Counted from the stretch's first letter, positions 37,474 to 46,853 are shown. The stretch is DNA of 64,000 nucleotides from Nocardia spumae (GCF_020733635.1 NZ_JAJFZL010000001.1:1984001-2048000), one strand, 5' to 3'. The notes: generated by a model not told the origin, from the sequence alone. A program made the numbers and translations.

Positions 37474-38142
37474 ATGACTCTCATCGATCCTCGTGCCGGC
37501 CTGTCCGGTATCGCACCGGCGAGCCCGCAGGCCCGCTACATCCTGCCGTCGTTCATCGAGCACTCGAGCTTCGGCGTCAAGGAGTCGAACCCGTACAACA
37601 AGCTGTTCGAGGAGCGCATCATCTTCCTCGGTGTACAGGTCGACGACGCTTCCGCCAACGACATCATGGCGCAGTTGCTGGTGCTGGAGTCGCTGGATCC
37701 CGATCGCGACATCACGATGTACATCAACTCGCCCGGTGGCTCGTTCACCTCGCTGATGGCCATCTACGACACCATGCAGTACGTGCGTGCCGATGTGGCG
37801 ACGGTCTGCCTCGGTCAGGCGGCGTCGGCGGCGGCCGTGCTGTTGGCGGCCGGTACCCCCGGCAAGCGTGCCTGCCTGCCCAATGCCCGCGTACTGATCC
37901 ACCAGCCGTCGCTGGAGGGCGGAATCCAGGGCCAGGTCTCCGATCTGGAGATCCAGGCCGCGGAGATCGAGCGCATGCGCCGGCTGATGGAGACCACGTT
38001 GGCTCGCCACACCGGCAAGGACGCGGACACGATCCGCAAGGACACCGATCGCGACAAGATCCTGACCGCCGACGAGGCCAAGGAATACGGGATCATCGAC
38101 ACGGTGTTCGACTACCGCAAGTTGAGCGCGCAGAAGAAGTGA
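37474..38142 (+). CDS. clpP2: ClpP2 protease subunit
   Basis: This 222-residue partner of ClpP1 carries the triad Ser in GQAASAAA, His in LIHQPSLEG and Asp in TDRDKIL. A long N-terminal region of about 30 residues precedes the conserved [15 protein letters not shown] and is probably a propeptide. The ATG at 37474 has a GGAGAC box. It is the second gene of the clpP1P2 operon, closed by a very strong terminator that isolates clpX. Confidence 0.97.
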   Translation: MTLIDPRAGLSGIAPASPQARYILPSFIEHSSFGVKESNPYNKLFEERIIFLGVQVDDASANDIMAQLLVLESLDPDRDITMYINSPGGSFTSLMAIYDTMQYVRADVATVCLGQAASAAAVLLAAGTPGKRACLPNARVLIHQPSLEGGIQGQVSDLEIQAAEIERMRRLMETTLARHTGKDADTIRKDTDRDKILTADEAKEYGIIDTVFDYRKLSAQKK

Positions 38143-38157
38143 TGTCGCAGTAGTGAT

Positions 38158-38215
38158 CCGGAGGCCGATGCGGGCGGTGACATTCGAAGTCGTCACCGCC
38201 CGCATCGGCCTCCGG
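38158..38215 (+). terminator. 24-bp perfect stem terminator of clpP1P2
   Basis: The arms 38158-38181 and 38192-38215 are perfectly complementary over 24 bases around a ten-base loop. It begins 15 bases after the clpP2 stop codon. It is the strongest hairpin in the window. It implies that clpX is not transcribed through from clpP1P2. Confidence 0.85.
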
Positions 38216-38501
38216 GGCGGCCTCGGGGAGACCGTTGTCACCGCACCGCGCGATACTCTCCCCACGAGAAACATCCTCGAGTTGTCGACCTCCGTCGCGT
38301 CGACCGGGTACGGTCGGTCTAGGGACCTTGGCTCAGTGGGTGTCGGCAGGATCGACCGACCCGGACGGCAGGCGCCGAAGTGCGAGAGTCCGATCGACGC
38401 GGGACACTGATCGGAGCACGGCGGGGTAGCGTTGTTCGGAGCGGCTTGTCGGCATCCGGGACAGACGGTTGCACGCGGACAAGGAAGTAGGGACCCACGA
38501 G

Positions 38502-39782
38502 ATGGCGCGCATCGGTGATGGCGGCGATCTGCTGAAATGCTCGTTCTGCGGAAAGAGCCAAAAGCAGGTCAAGAAGCTCATTGCGGGACCGGGGGTGTAC
38601 ATCTGTGACGAGTGCATCGACCTCTGCAACGAGATCATCGAAGAGGAACTGGCCGAGTCGAGTGAGGTCAAACTCGACGAGCTGCCCAAACCGGCGGAGA
38701 TCCGGGAGTTCCTCGAGCAGTATGTGATCGGCCAGGATTCGGCCAAGCGCACGCTGGCGGTGGCCGTCTACAACCACTACAAGCGCATTCAGGCCGGCGA
38801 CAAGGGCCGCGACAGCCGCGGTGAGCCGGTCGAGTTGATGAAGTCGAACATTCTCATGCTCGGTCCGACCGGCTGCGGCAAGACCTACCTCGCGCAGACG
38901 CTGGCCAAGATGCTGAATGTCCCGTTCGCCATCGCCGACGCCACCGCGCTGACCGAGGCGGGCTATGTCGGCGAGGATGTCGAGAATATTCTGCTCAAGC
39001 TGATTCAGGCCGCCGACTACGACGTCAAGCGCGCCGAGACCGGCATCATCTACATCGACGAGGTCGACAAGATCGCCCGTAAGAGCGAGAACCCGTCGAT
39101 CACTCGCGACGTCTCCGGTGAAGGTGTGCAGCAGGCCCTGCTGAAGATCCTGGAGGGCACGCAGGCGAGCGTGCCGCCGCAGGGTGGGCGCAAGCACCCG
39201 CATCAGGAGTTCATCCAGATCGACACCACGAACGTGCTGTTCATCGTGGCCGGCGCCTTCGCGGGCCTGGAGAAGATCGTCCAGGATCGGGTCGGCAAGC
39301 GCGGTATCGGCTTCGGCGCCGAGGTGCGGTCGAAGGCCGAGATCGACACCACCGACCACTTCGCCGAGGTCATGCCGGAGGATCTGATCAAGTTCGGTCT
39401 GATTCCGGAGTTCATCGGCCGTCTCCCGATGGTCGCCTCGGTGACGAACCTGGACAAGGAATCGTTGGTCCGCATCCTGTCGGAGCCGAAGAACGCGTTG
39501 GTGAAGCAGTACGTGCGCCTTTTCGAAATGGACGGCGTCGATCTGGAATTCACCAAGGACGCTCTCGAGGCCGTCGCCGACCAGGCGATCCTGCGCGGCA
39601 CCGGTGCCCGCGGGCTGCGCGCCATCATGGAGGAAGTGCTGCTGCCGGTGATGTACGACATCCCCAGTCGCGACGATGTGGCCAAGGTCGTCATCAACGG
39701 CGAGACCGTCAACGACAACGTGCTTCCGACGATCGTCCCGCGCAAGCGTCAGGCGGCCGAGCGCCGCGAGAAGTCGGCGTAG
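38502..39782 (+). CDS. clpX: ClpX ATPase
   Basis: This AAA+ unfoldase recognises tagged substrates and feeds them to ClpP. The 426-residue protein has the N-terminal zinc-binding domain with Cys13, Cys16, Cys35 and Cys38. Walker A is GPTGCGKT at 121-128 and Walker B is IIYIDEVDK. The pore loop and sensor motifs follow, and a RGLRAIMEE segment lies in the C-terminal domain. Its length equals that of the mycobacterial protein. The start ATG at 38502 is preceded by a purine-rich stretch (GGAAGTAGGGA) but no ideal box. An in-frame ATG 11 codons upstream has no family match. Confidence 0.97.
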   Translation: MARIGDGGDLLKCSFCGKSQKQVKKLIAGPGVYICDECIDLCNEIIEEELAESSEVKLDELPKPAEIREFLEQYVIGQDSAKRTLAVAVYNHYKRIQAGDKGRDSRGEPVELMKSNILMLGPTGCGKTYLAQTLAKMLNVPFAIADATALTEAGYVGEDVENILLKLIQAADYDVKRAETGIIYIDEVDKIARKSENPSITRDVSGEGVQQALLKILEGTQASVPPQGGRKHPHQEFIQIDTTNVLFIVAGAFAGLEKIVQDRVGKRGIGFGAEVRSKAEIDTTDHFAEVMPEDLIKFGLIPEFIGRLPMVASVTNLDKESLVRILSEPKNALVKQYVRLFEMDGVDLEFTKDALEAVADQAILRGTGARGLRAIMEEVLLPVMYDIPSRDDVAKVVINGETVNDNVLPTIVPRKRQAAERREKSA

Positions 39783-39803
39783 CGCGCCGATCCACTGTGC
39801 CGA

Positions 39804-39842
39804 CGAGCGGGGCGGGAGGTTCGAACCTCCCGCCCCCGCTCG
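39804..39842. terminator. Bidirectional hairpin between clpX and the AhpD-like gene
   Basis: A 19-bp stem centred on TTCGAA, with one bulged C, lies between the convergent ends of clpX and the AhpD-like gene. It can serve as terminator for both. Confidence 0.7.
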
Positions 39843-39866
39843 TCTGTGTCGCAACGGTCGTGACGG

Positions 39867-40442
39867 TCAGTCCTGGGCCCAGGGAACCCGGCAGGAATCG
39901 GTGCTGAATCCCTGCGCGGTGATGCCGAGCGCCGAGTACGTCCGGGCCCGGGAGTTCTCCAGCGCGATCTGATAGGTCAGCTCCACGACGCCGTCGGTGC
40001 CGAAACGTGTTCGCAGATCGGTGATCTGCTCATCGGTGACGGTTGTGGGAGTGGCGGTCATCGCGTCGGCGTAGGCGATGGCGGCGCGTTCGTCGTCGGT
40101 GTAGGCCGCGGAGGTCTCGTAGTCGGCGATCGCCTTCAGTTTGTCCACGTCCAAATGACTCAGGCGCATGAGCATGGTGCCGAAATCGACGCACCAGGAG
40201 CAGCCGATTGTCCATGCCACCCGGTAGACCGCGATCTCGACGACATCCTCGGGCACTACCGCGGTGGCCCGATCGACCAGCGATTCGTGGACCGCGTAGG
40301 CGGTCAGCAGTTTCGGGTGGTTGGCGATGACCGCCATCGGTTCGGGTACTTCGCCGAACTTCCGTTTGCTGAAGCGGTACATGATCCGGGTCAGCGGGCC
40401 GGCCTGCTGCGGTGGCAGCGGGGCGATGCGGGTGGCACTCAT
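39867..40442 (-). CDS. Carboxymuconolactone decarboxylase/AhpD-like protein
   Basis: This 191-residue protein has the AhpD fold with the redox pair in IGCSWCVDFG, a CxxC with the characteristic downstream Asp. Such proteins reduce peroxides or act as alkylhydroperoxidases. The ATG at 40442 has a GGGAG box. It is divergent from the TIGR03086-family gene, and the two share an intergenic region with TAAG-type repeats. Both could respond to the same thiol or electrophile stress. Confidence 0.85.
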   Translation of the reverse strand: MSATRIAPLPPQQAGPLTRIMYRFSKRKFGEVPEPMAVIANHPKLLTAYAVHESLVDRATAVVPEDVVEIAVYRVAWTIGCSWCVDFGTMLMRLSHLDVDKLKAIADYETSAAYTDDERAAIAYADAMTATPTTVTDEQITDLRTRFGTDGVVELTYQIALENSRARTYSALGITAQGFSTDSCRVPWAQD

Positions 40443-40577
40443 GATTCTCCCTTCGGGGGACGGTTCACCCCTTGGACGAGGCACCGGGGAGCGATGTGAC
40501 GAGCGATCGACGTGATGTGGATCTCAGTCCTGTTCGAAGCATAGACCCACGATAGATAAGCGTAGACATATGATGTG

Positions 40578-40594
40578 CGTAAGCTTACGATAAG
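40578..40594. promoter_or_regulatory. Operator candidate between divergent genes
   Basis: CGTAAGCTTACG at 40578-40589 is a perfect palindrome. It overlaps CTTACGATAAG at 40584-40594, which differs by one base from the dyad CTTACGGTAAG at 42537-42547. The block ends three bases before the ATG at 40598. The symmetry fits a TetR or MarR operator. Confidence 0.5.
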
Positions 40595-40597
40595 TCC

Positions 40598-41200
40598 ATG
40601 AGTGATATTCCCGAATTGGACCGCAAGGCGGTCGACTACAGCGTGTCTCTCGTATCCGAGGTGACGACGTCCGACCTGAGCCGCCCGACGCCGTGCGGCG
40701 ACTGGGATCTCGCACGACTGCTGACGCATATGACGGCGCAGCATCGCGGTTTCGCCGCCGCCGCCCGGGGGCGCGGCGGTGATCGGGAACTGTGGCGGAT
40801 GGGAGACGCCGCTGCCGATCCGGTGGACGCCTATCGGCAGGCGGCGACCGATGTCGTGGCCGCCTTCGCCGAAAACGGTGTCGAGAAGCGGGATTTCGAC
40901 CTTCCGGAATTCGGGGCGGGATTCACCGCGCCCGCGGCGCAGGCGATGGGGTTTCATTTCATCGACTACGTCGTGCACGGCTGGGATGTGGCTCGGTCGC
41001 TGGGGCTGCCCTACGAACTCGCGGCGGAACTGGCCGAGCCCGCGCTGCGGATCGCGGAGGCGGTACCCGATGGGGAGTTGCGGCTGCGGCCCGGTTCGGC
41101 GTTCGCGCCGGCCCTGTCCGCGGCCGGGGACGTGGATCCACTGACTCGGATTCTCACCCACCTGGGGCGGTCGCCGCACTGGCCGGATGCGATGAAATAG
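40598..41200 (+). CDS. TIGR03086/maleylpyruvate isomerase-like (DinB-fold) protein
   Basis: This 200-residue protein belongs to the actinobacterial family related to mycothiol-dependent maleylpyruvate isomerase. It carries the conserved TPCGDWDLARLLTHM segment near residue 31 and the metal-binding His of DYVVHGWDVARSLG. The DinB-like fold binds a metal through three His residues. The likely substrate is a mycothiol conjugate, but no specific reaction can be assigned. It starts directly downstream of a palindromic operator and is divergent from an AhpD-like gene. Confidence 0.82.
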   Translation: MSDIPELDRKAVDYSVSLVSEVTTSDLSRPTPCGDWDLARLLTHMTAQHRGFAAAARGRGGDRELWRMGDAAADPVDAYRQAATDVVAAFAENGVEKRDFDLPEFGAGFTAPAAQAMGFHFIDYVVHGWDVARSLGLPYELAAELAEPALRIAEAVPDGELRLRPGSAFAPALSAAGDVDPLTRILTHLGRSPHWPDAMK

Positions 41201-41296
41201 CGGCTGTCACAAGGGAATTCGTATCGCTCCCGCGCGCCGGTGGATCCGCGCGTCCGCGGGGGCGGGGAAGGTGGCGGCGGGGCGGGGACGACGCCG

Positions 41297-41302
41297 TATC
41301 TT
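41297..41302 (+). promoter_or_regulatory. -10 box of the MarR gene, leaderless start
   Basis: TATCTT is followed by seven bases and the ATG at 41310. No ribosome-binding site is present, which fits a leaderless message. Confidence 0.45.
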
Positions 41303-41309
41303 GTTCGGC

Positions 41310-41768
41310 ATGGCAGATATCCGGCGACCCGATCTGGCGGCGATGATGGTGCCACTCGGTCGCGCACTGATGGCGGTCGAACGGCCCGTGCTGGAGGCTC
41401 ATGGTCTGACCATGTGGGCCTACTCGGTGCTCTTGGCGCTCGGGCGGGGGCCCGCTCGTGGTCAGGGGGTGCTCGCGGAGGAGATCGGCGCCGATAAGAC
41501 CAGGATTATCGCGGTACTGGACGATCTGCAGGAACGAGGTCTGATCGAGCGCTATCCCGATCCGGCCGACCGGCGGGCCCGGCTGCTCGCGGTGACCGCG
41601 GCGGGCCGGGCACTGTCGGAGGCGGCGCAGTCCGATATTCAGGCGAAGGAAGAACTGCTTCTCGGCCGCCTCGATGCGGCCGATCGGGCCGGATTCCTGA
41701 ATGCGTTGATGGCGCTGTCGGCGGTTCCGCGTAACGAGATCGTCGACGCGGGCGCCGACCCGCAATAG
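41310..41768 (+). CDS. MarR-family transcriptional regulator
   Basis: This 152-residue winged-helix protein has the MarR core: helix-turn-helix from LAEEIGADKTRIIAVLDDLQERGLIERYPDPADRRARLLAVT. The DPADRRA wing is typical. The ligand is unknown. It lies between two genes that carry nearly identical operator sequences (CTTACGRTAAG) and could regulate both. It could instead act on its own promoter, but its upstream region does not contain that motif. Confidence 0.88.
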   Translation: MADIRRPDLAAMMVPLGRALMAVERPVLEAHGLTMWAYSVLLALGRGPARGQGVLAEEIGADKTRIIAVLDDLQERGLIERYPDPADRRARLLAVTAAGRALSEAAQSDIQAKEELLLGRLDAADRAGFLNALMALSAVPRNEIVDAGADPQ

Positions 41769-41973
41769 GAATTATCCACTTGTGCGTCCTGTCCCGGGCT
41801 GTGCTACGGAGACGGTGACGATCGGTTGCCCGTCGTGCCCGGTGCCGAAGATCGCCGTTGATCTTCCTGGTTCGCCTTTGAACCTTTTCCCCGATGTTTG
41901 CTCATCGCCCGGCGCGGTGGTCGTGTTACCACTTTGAACTACGGGTTCTCACCAGTGCTGTTGCCGAGTGCCT

Positions 41974-42507
41974 TCACCTACTACGACGGCGCGGGAACCG
42001 GATATTCATCGGCGCCGGATCGCGCAGCTGAACGCGTCGGCGCGGGGCAGCCGCGATGAGGACGGCGGCCAGGATCGGCAGCAGTGCGGCGGCGATCAGG
42101 CTCACCGCGAAATTGCCGCCGCCCATCTCCGCCGGTTTGTGCGCCGCGTGATAGATCAGATGCGGCACCCCGAAGACCAGCCAGCCGATGCCGGTGACCC
42201 GCGCGACCAGGCTGTCGCGGTAGTACAGCGCGGCCAGGCCCATCGCGCCGAAGCCGAGGAAGAAGGCGCCGACATCGGCGGCCAGGTGGTGGTTGAACGG
42301 GCCGTCCACCGCGACCCAGTTCGCGCCCAGCCCGGGGAAGCTGCGATACCACGCCTCGGGGAACAGCACCGCCCACAGCCCGACGACCAAGCCGTTGATC
42401 GTCAACAGCGACAGCGAGATCCAGGTGATCAGCCAGCGGCGCCGATCCGGGTCCAAGCGCATGCGCACCCGGACCCCCTCGTCCGTCCCGTGTACCGAAA
42501 TTCGCAT
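41974..42507 (-). CDS. Four-helix membrane protein
   Basis: This 177-residue protein has about four hydrophobic segments. The first begins near residue 27 (LITWISLSLLTINGLVVGLWAVLF) and the last near residue 133 (FAVSLIAAALLPILAAVLIAA). The C-terminus is basic, so it is likely cytoplasmic. Residues HHLAADVGAFFLGFGAMGL resemble the DUF4345-type families, but I cannot assign a function. A CTTACGGTAAG dyad lies 30 bases upstream of the start codon. Confidence 0.75.
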   Translation of the reverse strand: MRISVHGTDEGVRVRMRLDPDRRRWLITWISLSLLTINGLVVGLWAVLFPEAWYRSFPGLGANWVAVDGPFNHHLAADVGAFFLGFGAMGLAALYYRDSLVARVTGIGWLVFGVPHLIYHAAHKPAEMGGGNFAVSLIAAALLPILAAVLIAAAPRRRVQLRDPAPMNIRFPRRRSR

Positions 42508-42536
42508 GGCGCGCCCTCCCGTCCGCCGGTTCTCGA

Positions 42537-42547
42537 CTTACGGTAAG
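42537..42547 (-). promoter_or_regulatory. Operator candidate upstream of the membrane protein
   Basis: CTTAC-G-GTAAG is a perfect 11-base dyad 30 bases before the membrane protein start codon. It matches 10 of 11 bases of the sequence at 40584-40594. The two sites flank a MarR gene. Confidence 0.5.
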
Positions 42548-42644
42548 CCGGGCAATTCGGATGGACAAGGGGCCGATGCGCCGACGACGATCGCCCGCCG
42601 GATCATCGGCCGGGGCGCTCGTCGCCGGAGGTCTCGCGAGGTGA

Positions 42645-43019
42645 TCAGATCTTTTCGCTGAGCAGATCCTCGGGTCCCCAGTAGGCGCGCATGTTCTTGA
42701 TCTTGCCGTCGTCGTCGAATTCCATCGCATCGATCGCGGACAGCGTCATCCGGTGGCCGCCGGCTTCGCCGACCAGCGTGAACGATACGGCGGCGTGATT
42801 GCCCACGACGCGCGCCGCATGCAGTTCGGTCTTGCGCTCCATCGACTCCAGAGCCTGGTACAGCTGGCCGATGGCCTCGTGGCCGTGCCGGGGGTCGCTG
42901 CCGATCGGATCCTCCACCACGGCCTCGGGGGCATAGAGCGCCAGAATCTCCGAGGTCGGGCCGGTGGCCACCAATTGCACGTAGCGTTCGACCGTTTCGC
43001 GGACCTGCTGCGCTGCCAT
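42645..43019 (-). CDS. Steroid delta5-3-ketosteroid isomerase
   Basis: This 124-residue SnoaL/NTF2-fold protein matches classical ketosteroid isomerase along its length. All three catalytic residues of the Comamonas enzyme are conserved: Tyr13 (Tyr14 in KSI), Asp37 (Asp38) in VEDPIGSDP and Asp97 (Asp99) in SAIDAMEF. It should shift the double bond of 3-oxo-delta5 steroids to the conjugated delta4 position. The ATG at 43019 has a GGGAG site. A sequence fitting the KstR steroid-catabolism operator lies 18 bases upstream. No other steroid genes lie in the window. Confidence 0.88.
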   Translation of the reverse strand: MAAQQVRETVERYVQLVATGPTSEILALYAPEAVVEDPIGSDPRHGHEAIGQLYQALESMERKTELHAARVVGNHAAVSFTLVGEAGGHRMTLSAIDAMEFDDDGKIKNMRAYWGPEDLLSEKI

Positions 43020-43036
43020 GTGAACTCCCAAGAAAT

Positions 43037-43050
43037 TGAAACGTGTTCTA
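43037..43050 (-). promoter_or_regulatory. KstR-type operator upstream of the ketosteroid isomerase
   Basis: On the minus strand the 14 bases read TAGAACACGTTTCA. This matches every fixed position of the KstR palindrome TNNAACNNGTTNNA known from mycobacterial and rhodococcal cholesterol regulons. It overlaps the fdhD stop codon and lies 18 bases before the isomerase start. Confidence 0.6.
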
Positions 43051-43899
43051 GTGGGCAGGGTAGCAGGGATCGGTGGTCGCCGAGGCGTCGATAGTGATCC
43101 GGTCCGCGCCGCTGTAGATGTTCATCGTGCCGCCGCGCAGGAACCCGGCCAGGGTGAGCCCGTTGTCGGCGGCCAGGTCGACGGCCAGCGAACTCGGCGC
43201 CGACACCGCCCCGAGGACCGGAATGCCGGCCATGACGGCCTTCTGCACCAGTTCGAACGAGGCGCGCCCGCTGACGATCAGCACCAGATCCCGGGCGGGC
43301 ACTCGCTGCTCACGCAGAGCCCAGCCGATGACCTTGTCCACCGCGTTGTGGCGTCCGATGTCCTCCCGCACGATCAACGCGGTGCCGTCCGCGGTGAACA
43401 GCCCGGCCGCGTGCAGGCCGCCGGTGGCATCGAATGCCGTTTGGCGCGAGCGCAATTCGTCCGGCAGGGTGGCCAAGAGCGCGGAGTCGATCCGGGGTGA
43501 TCCGCTCGGCAGTGGGAACCGGCTGCGGGTGCGGACCTGGTCGAGTGCGGTCGTGCCGCACAGGCCGCAGGAACTGTTGGTCACGAAGCCGCGCGGGCGA
43601 ATCGGGACCGGGTGGCGCAGTTCGATATCGAGCACGTTGTAGGTGTTGCGTCCCTGATCGTCGGTTCCGGCGCAGTAGCGCGCCGAGACGATATCGTCGG
43701 CCGATTCGATGATGCTCTCGCCGAACAGGAATCCGTGCGCGAGGTCGATATCGTGGCCCGGGGTGCGCATGGTCACGGTCAGCGCCGTTCCCGCGATCCG
43801 CAATTCGAGGGGCTCCTCCACCGCCAGGGTGTCGGGCCGGGAGATGACGCCCGCCGCGGTGATGCGCCGGGTCGGTCTGCGCGCGGTTACTCTGCTCAC
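43048..43899 (-). CDS. fdhD: FdhD sulfurtransferase for formate dehydrogenase
   Basis: This 283-residue protein transfers sulfur to the molybdenum cofactor of formate dehydrogenase-type enzymes. It carries the key motif CGLCG (Cys111 and Cys114), where the second Cys receives sulfur. It also has the conserved FVTNSSCG approach and the C-terminal VSGRASFELVQKA. The GTG at 43899 has a GAGG site. The frame is open upstream without similarity. It follows, by 44 bases, the molybdopterin oxidoreductase it is expected to mature. Confidence 0.93.
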   Translation of the reverse strand: MSRVTARRPTRRITAAGVISRPDTLAVEEPLELRIAGTALTVTMRTPGHDIDLAHGFLFGESIIESADDIVSARYCAGTDDQGRNTYNVLDIELRHPVPIRPRGFVTNSSCGLCGTTALDQVRTRSRFPLPSGSPRIDSALLATLPDELRSRQTAFDATGGLHAAGLFTADGTALIVREDIGRHNAVDKVIGWALREQRVPARDLVLIVSGRASFELVQKAVMAGIPVLGAVSAPSSLAVDLAADNGLTLAGFLRGGTMNIYSGADRITIDASATTDPCYPAH

Positions 43900-43943
43900 A
43901 GTTGCCTCGCAGTGCTGGTCGGTGCCGTCGAGCCGGTCGGCGG

Positions 43944-46247
43944 TCAGGCGGTGATGTGGCGGTGCGGTTCGAGCCGGATGACGACCGCCTTGGAGACCGG
44001 GGTATTGGATCGCTCCGCGACGTGATCGAGTGGCACCAGGGGGTTGGTTTCCGGATAGTAAGCCGCGGCGTTTCCTCGCGGGGTGGGGTAGCCGACGATC
44101 CGGAATCCGGTGACCCGGCGTTCGGTTCCGTCGTCGAATTCCGAGATCAGATCCACCGGATCGCCGTCGGCGAAACCGAATTCGGCGATATCGTCCGGAT
44201 GGACGAGCACCACCCGGCGCGCGTTGTGGATACCGCGATAGCGGTCGTCGAGACCGTAGATGGTGGTGTTGTACTGGTCGTGGCTGCGCAATGTCTGCAA
44301 CAGCAGCCGGCCCGTGGGGATCCGCGGCCACCGCAGATCGTTGACCGCGAAGTTGGCCTTACCCGAGGCGGTCCGGAATTCGCGCTTGTCGCGCGGCGGA
44401 TGCGGAAGCTGGAACCCGTTGTGGCCGCGGACCTTACGGTTGTAGTCGGCACAGCCCGGCACTACCCGGGCGATGGCGTCCCGGATGCGGTCGTAGTCGC
44501 GGCGGAATCGGTCCCACGGCACCGGATGGTCGGCGCCGAACAATTCCAGCGCTAGCTCGCAGACGATCGCGACCTCACTGCGCAGCTGGGTGCCGACCGG
44601 TCGCAGCCGGCCGGTGGACAGATGCACCATCGACATCGAATCCTCGACCGACACCTGCTGTCTCGTTCCGTCCTGGAGATCGAGATCGGTGCGCCCGAGA
44701 GTGGGCAGGATCAGCGCGGTGCGGCCGTGGACGAGGTGGCTGCGGTTGAGTTTGGTCGACACCTGCACCGTCAGTTCGCACCGGCGCAGGGCGGCCTCGG
44801 TGACCTCGGTATCGGGGGTCGCCGAGACGAAATTGCCACCCATGCCGACGAATACCTTCGCCCGCCCGTCGCGCATCGCCCGGATGGAGTCGACGGTATC
44901 CCAGCCGTGTGCGCGCGGCACCGCGAGGCCGAATTCGGAATCCAACGCGGCGAGGAAGGTTTCGGGCATCTTCTCCCAGATCCCCATGGTGCGGTCGCCC
45001 TGCACGTTGGAGTGCCCGCGCACCGGGCAGACTCCGGCGCCGGGTTTGCCGATCATGCCGCGCAGCAGCAGCAGGTTGGTCGCCTCCTCGATGGTGGCGA
45101 CACCGTGGCGCTGCTGGGTCAATCCCATCGCCCAGCAGATGATGGTGGCCTTCGAACGTTCCAGGAGTCGCGCCGTGTGCTCGAGCTGTTCCCGGGTCAG
45201 GCCGGTCGCGGTCAGCACCTCGTCGAGATCGACCGCGCGCGTATGCTTTTCGTATTCGGCGAAGCCGGCGGTGTGCGTGTCGACGAACAGCCGGTCGACC
45301 ACCGTGCCGGGGGCTCGATCCTCGGCCTCGAACAGCAGCTTCGCCAGACCCTGGAACAGGGCCATGTCACCGCCGAGGCGGATTTGCAGGAAATCGTCGG
45401 CGATGGTGATACCGGAGGTGAGACCCTTCACCGTCTGCGGATCCCGGAAGCCGATCAGTCCGGTCTCCGGCAGCGGATTCACCGCGATCACCCTGGCGCC
45501 CTGGGCTTTCGCGGTGCCGAGCGCCGACAGCATGCGCGGATGATTGGTGCCGGGATTCTGGCCGGCGACGATGATCAGGTCGGCGGCGGCGAAATCGTCG
45601 ATCGAGACCGACCCCTTGCCGATCCCGATCGAACCGGTCAGGGCGGCGCCGGAGGATTCGTGGCACATGTTCGAGCAGTCGGGCAGATTGTTGGTGCCGA
45701 AGCTGCGCACCAGCAGCTGATAGAGGAAGGCCGTCTCGTTGGCGGTGCGCCCGGAGGTATAGAACACGGCCTCGTCCGGGGAGTCGAGTCCGCGCAGCGT
45801 GGTCGCGATCAGCCGGTACGCCTCGGCCCATTCGATGGGGGAGTAGTGGGTGTCGCCGGGGCGCAGCACCATCGGGTGCGTGAGCCGGCCCTGCTGTCCC
45901 AGCCAATAGCCCGTCTTGTCGTGGAGGTCCGCGATCGAATGCGCGGCGAAGAATTCCGGTGTGACGGTGCGCAGGGTCGCCTCCTCGGCGACGGCCTTGG
46001 CTCCGTTCTCACAGAATTCGGCCGGGCGGCGGTGTCCGGAGGGCTCGGGCCACGCGCAGCCGGGGCAGTCGAAACCGTGCCGCTGATTGACCCGTGCGAG
46101 GGTGCGCGCGGTGCGCACGACGCCCATCTCCTCGACAGCACGCCCGAGAGCGACCGCGACGGCGGTGAGGCCCGCCGCCTGCTCCTCGGGTGGGGTTACC
46201 GCCAGGTCGGCTTCGTCGATATCGCGAGTCGGCGGATTGCGATGCAT
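43944..46247 (-). CDS. FdhF/YdeP-family molybdopterin oxidoreductase
   Basis: This 767-residue protein belongs to the formate dehydrogenase alpha-like family that includes E. coli YdeP. It has the N-terminal CPGCAWPEP motif, the FYTSGRTANETAFLYQLL and SNMCHESSG segments near the cofactor, and the C-terminal molybdopterin-binding domain. The four-Cys cluster of classical formate dehydrogenases is reduced to a few Cys, as in YdeP. It lies directly upstream of fdhD in the same operon, which supports a Mo-bis-MGD enzyme. The substrate is not established for this branch. Confidence 0.88.
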   Translation of the reverse strand: MHRNPPTRDIDEADLAVTPPEEQAAGLTAVAVALGRAVEEMGVVRTARTLARVNQRHGFDCPGCAWPEPSGHRRPAEFCENGAKAVAEEATLRTVTPEFFAAHSIADLHDKTGYWLGQQGRLTHPMVLRPGDTHYSPIEWAEAYRLIATTLRGLDSPDEAVFYTSGRTANETAFLYQLLVRSFGTNNLPDCSNMCHESSGAALTGSIGIGKGSVSIDDFAAADLIIVAGQNPGTNHPRMLSALGTAKAQGARVIAVNPLPETGLIGFRDPQTVKGLTSGITIADDFLQIRLGGDMALFQGLAKLLFEAEDRAPGTVVDRLFVDTHTAGFAEYEKHTRAVDLDEVLTATGLTREQLEHTARLLERSKATIICWAMGLTQQRHGVATIEEATNLLLLRGMIGKPGAGVCPVRGHSNVQGDRTMGIWEKMPETFLAALDSEFGLAVPRAHGWDTVDSIRAMRDGRAKVFVGMGGNFVSATPDTEVTEAALRRCELTVQVSTKLNRSHLVHGRTALILPTLGRTDLDLQDGTRQQVSVEDSMSMVHLSTGRLRPVGTQLRSEVAIVCELALELFGADHPVPWDRFRRDYDRIRDAIARVVPGCADYNRKVRGHNGFQLPHPPRDKREFRTASGKANFAVNDLRWPRIPTGRLLLQTLRSHDQYNTTIYGLDDRYRGIHNARRVVLVHPDDIAEFGFADGDPVDLISEFDDGTERRVTGFRIVGYPTPRGNAAAYYPETNPLVPLDHVAERSNTPVSKAVVIRLEPHRHITA

Positions 46248-46403
46248 GCCCTTATCGTCCTCCTGCTCGTGCGGCCTGGAGCTGCCGGGCCGCCGATCTC
46301 GCCCGCCACCTGCTCGATTCGGGCCGCAGGGCCGAGACTACGGGGGTATCGTGCCGACCAGATGACCGATGGTCCGCGCGCCGCACCACGAGGACGACAA
46401 TCC

Positions 46404-46853
46404 ATGGACGACATGACCACGATCCGGCCCGCCCGCCGGGGAATCGGCCGCCGCGTCGGCACCGCGCTCACCGGAGGTGTGCTCGGCGCCGCGACGATCT
46501 GCGCGCTCGCGGTTCCGCAGACCGCCGCGGCGGCGGTCACCCAGGTCGGCGCCATGCCGGATATGAGTTTCGGGTTGGCGACCAATTACGGCGACGCCTG
46601 CAGCTACACCCTGCAGGCGAATGTCACCGATCCGGTTGCGCCGGTCACCTTCTACGACAACGGTGCGCCGATCGGAGTGGCTCGTCCGGGTGGCGCCTAC
46701 GCGCTCATCGGCTGGGTTCCGGCGACCTCCGGCCCGCACACTCTCACCGCCGTGCAGGCCGGCCAGCCCGCGCAGATGCCGGCGGCCACGCTGAATCTGC
46801 CCGTCGGCACCGGACTGCCCCTCGGCTACGCCTGCCTGGTCATCGGCGGCTGA
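46404..46853 (+). CDS. Secreted protein with Ig-like region
   Basis: This 149-residue protein has an Arg-rich N-terminus and a hydrophobic signal segment (about residues 18-40) ending near AVPQTAAAA. The mature part, about 110 residues, contains two Cys and a beta-rich sequence with VTFYDNGAPIGVARPGG and TSGPHTLTAVQ. This is reminiscent of bacterial Ig-like domains. It is probably exported by the Sec pathway. No enzymatic motif is visible. A GAGGAC box lies eight bases before the ATG at 46404. Confidence 0.75.
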   Translation: MDDMTTIRPARRGIGRRVGTALTGGVLGAATICALAVPQTAAAAVTQVGAMPDMSFGLATNYGDACSYTLQANVTDPVAPVTFYDNGAPIGVARPGGAYALIGWVPATSGPHTLTAVQAGQPAQMPAATLNLPVGTGLPLGYACLVIGG

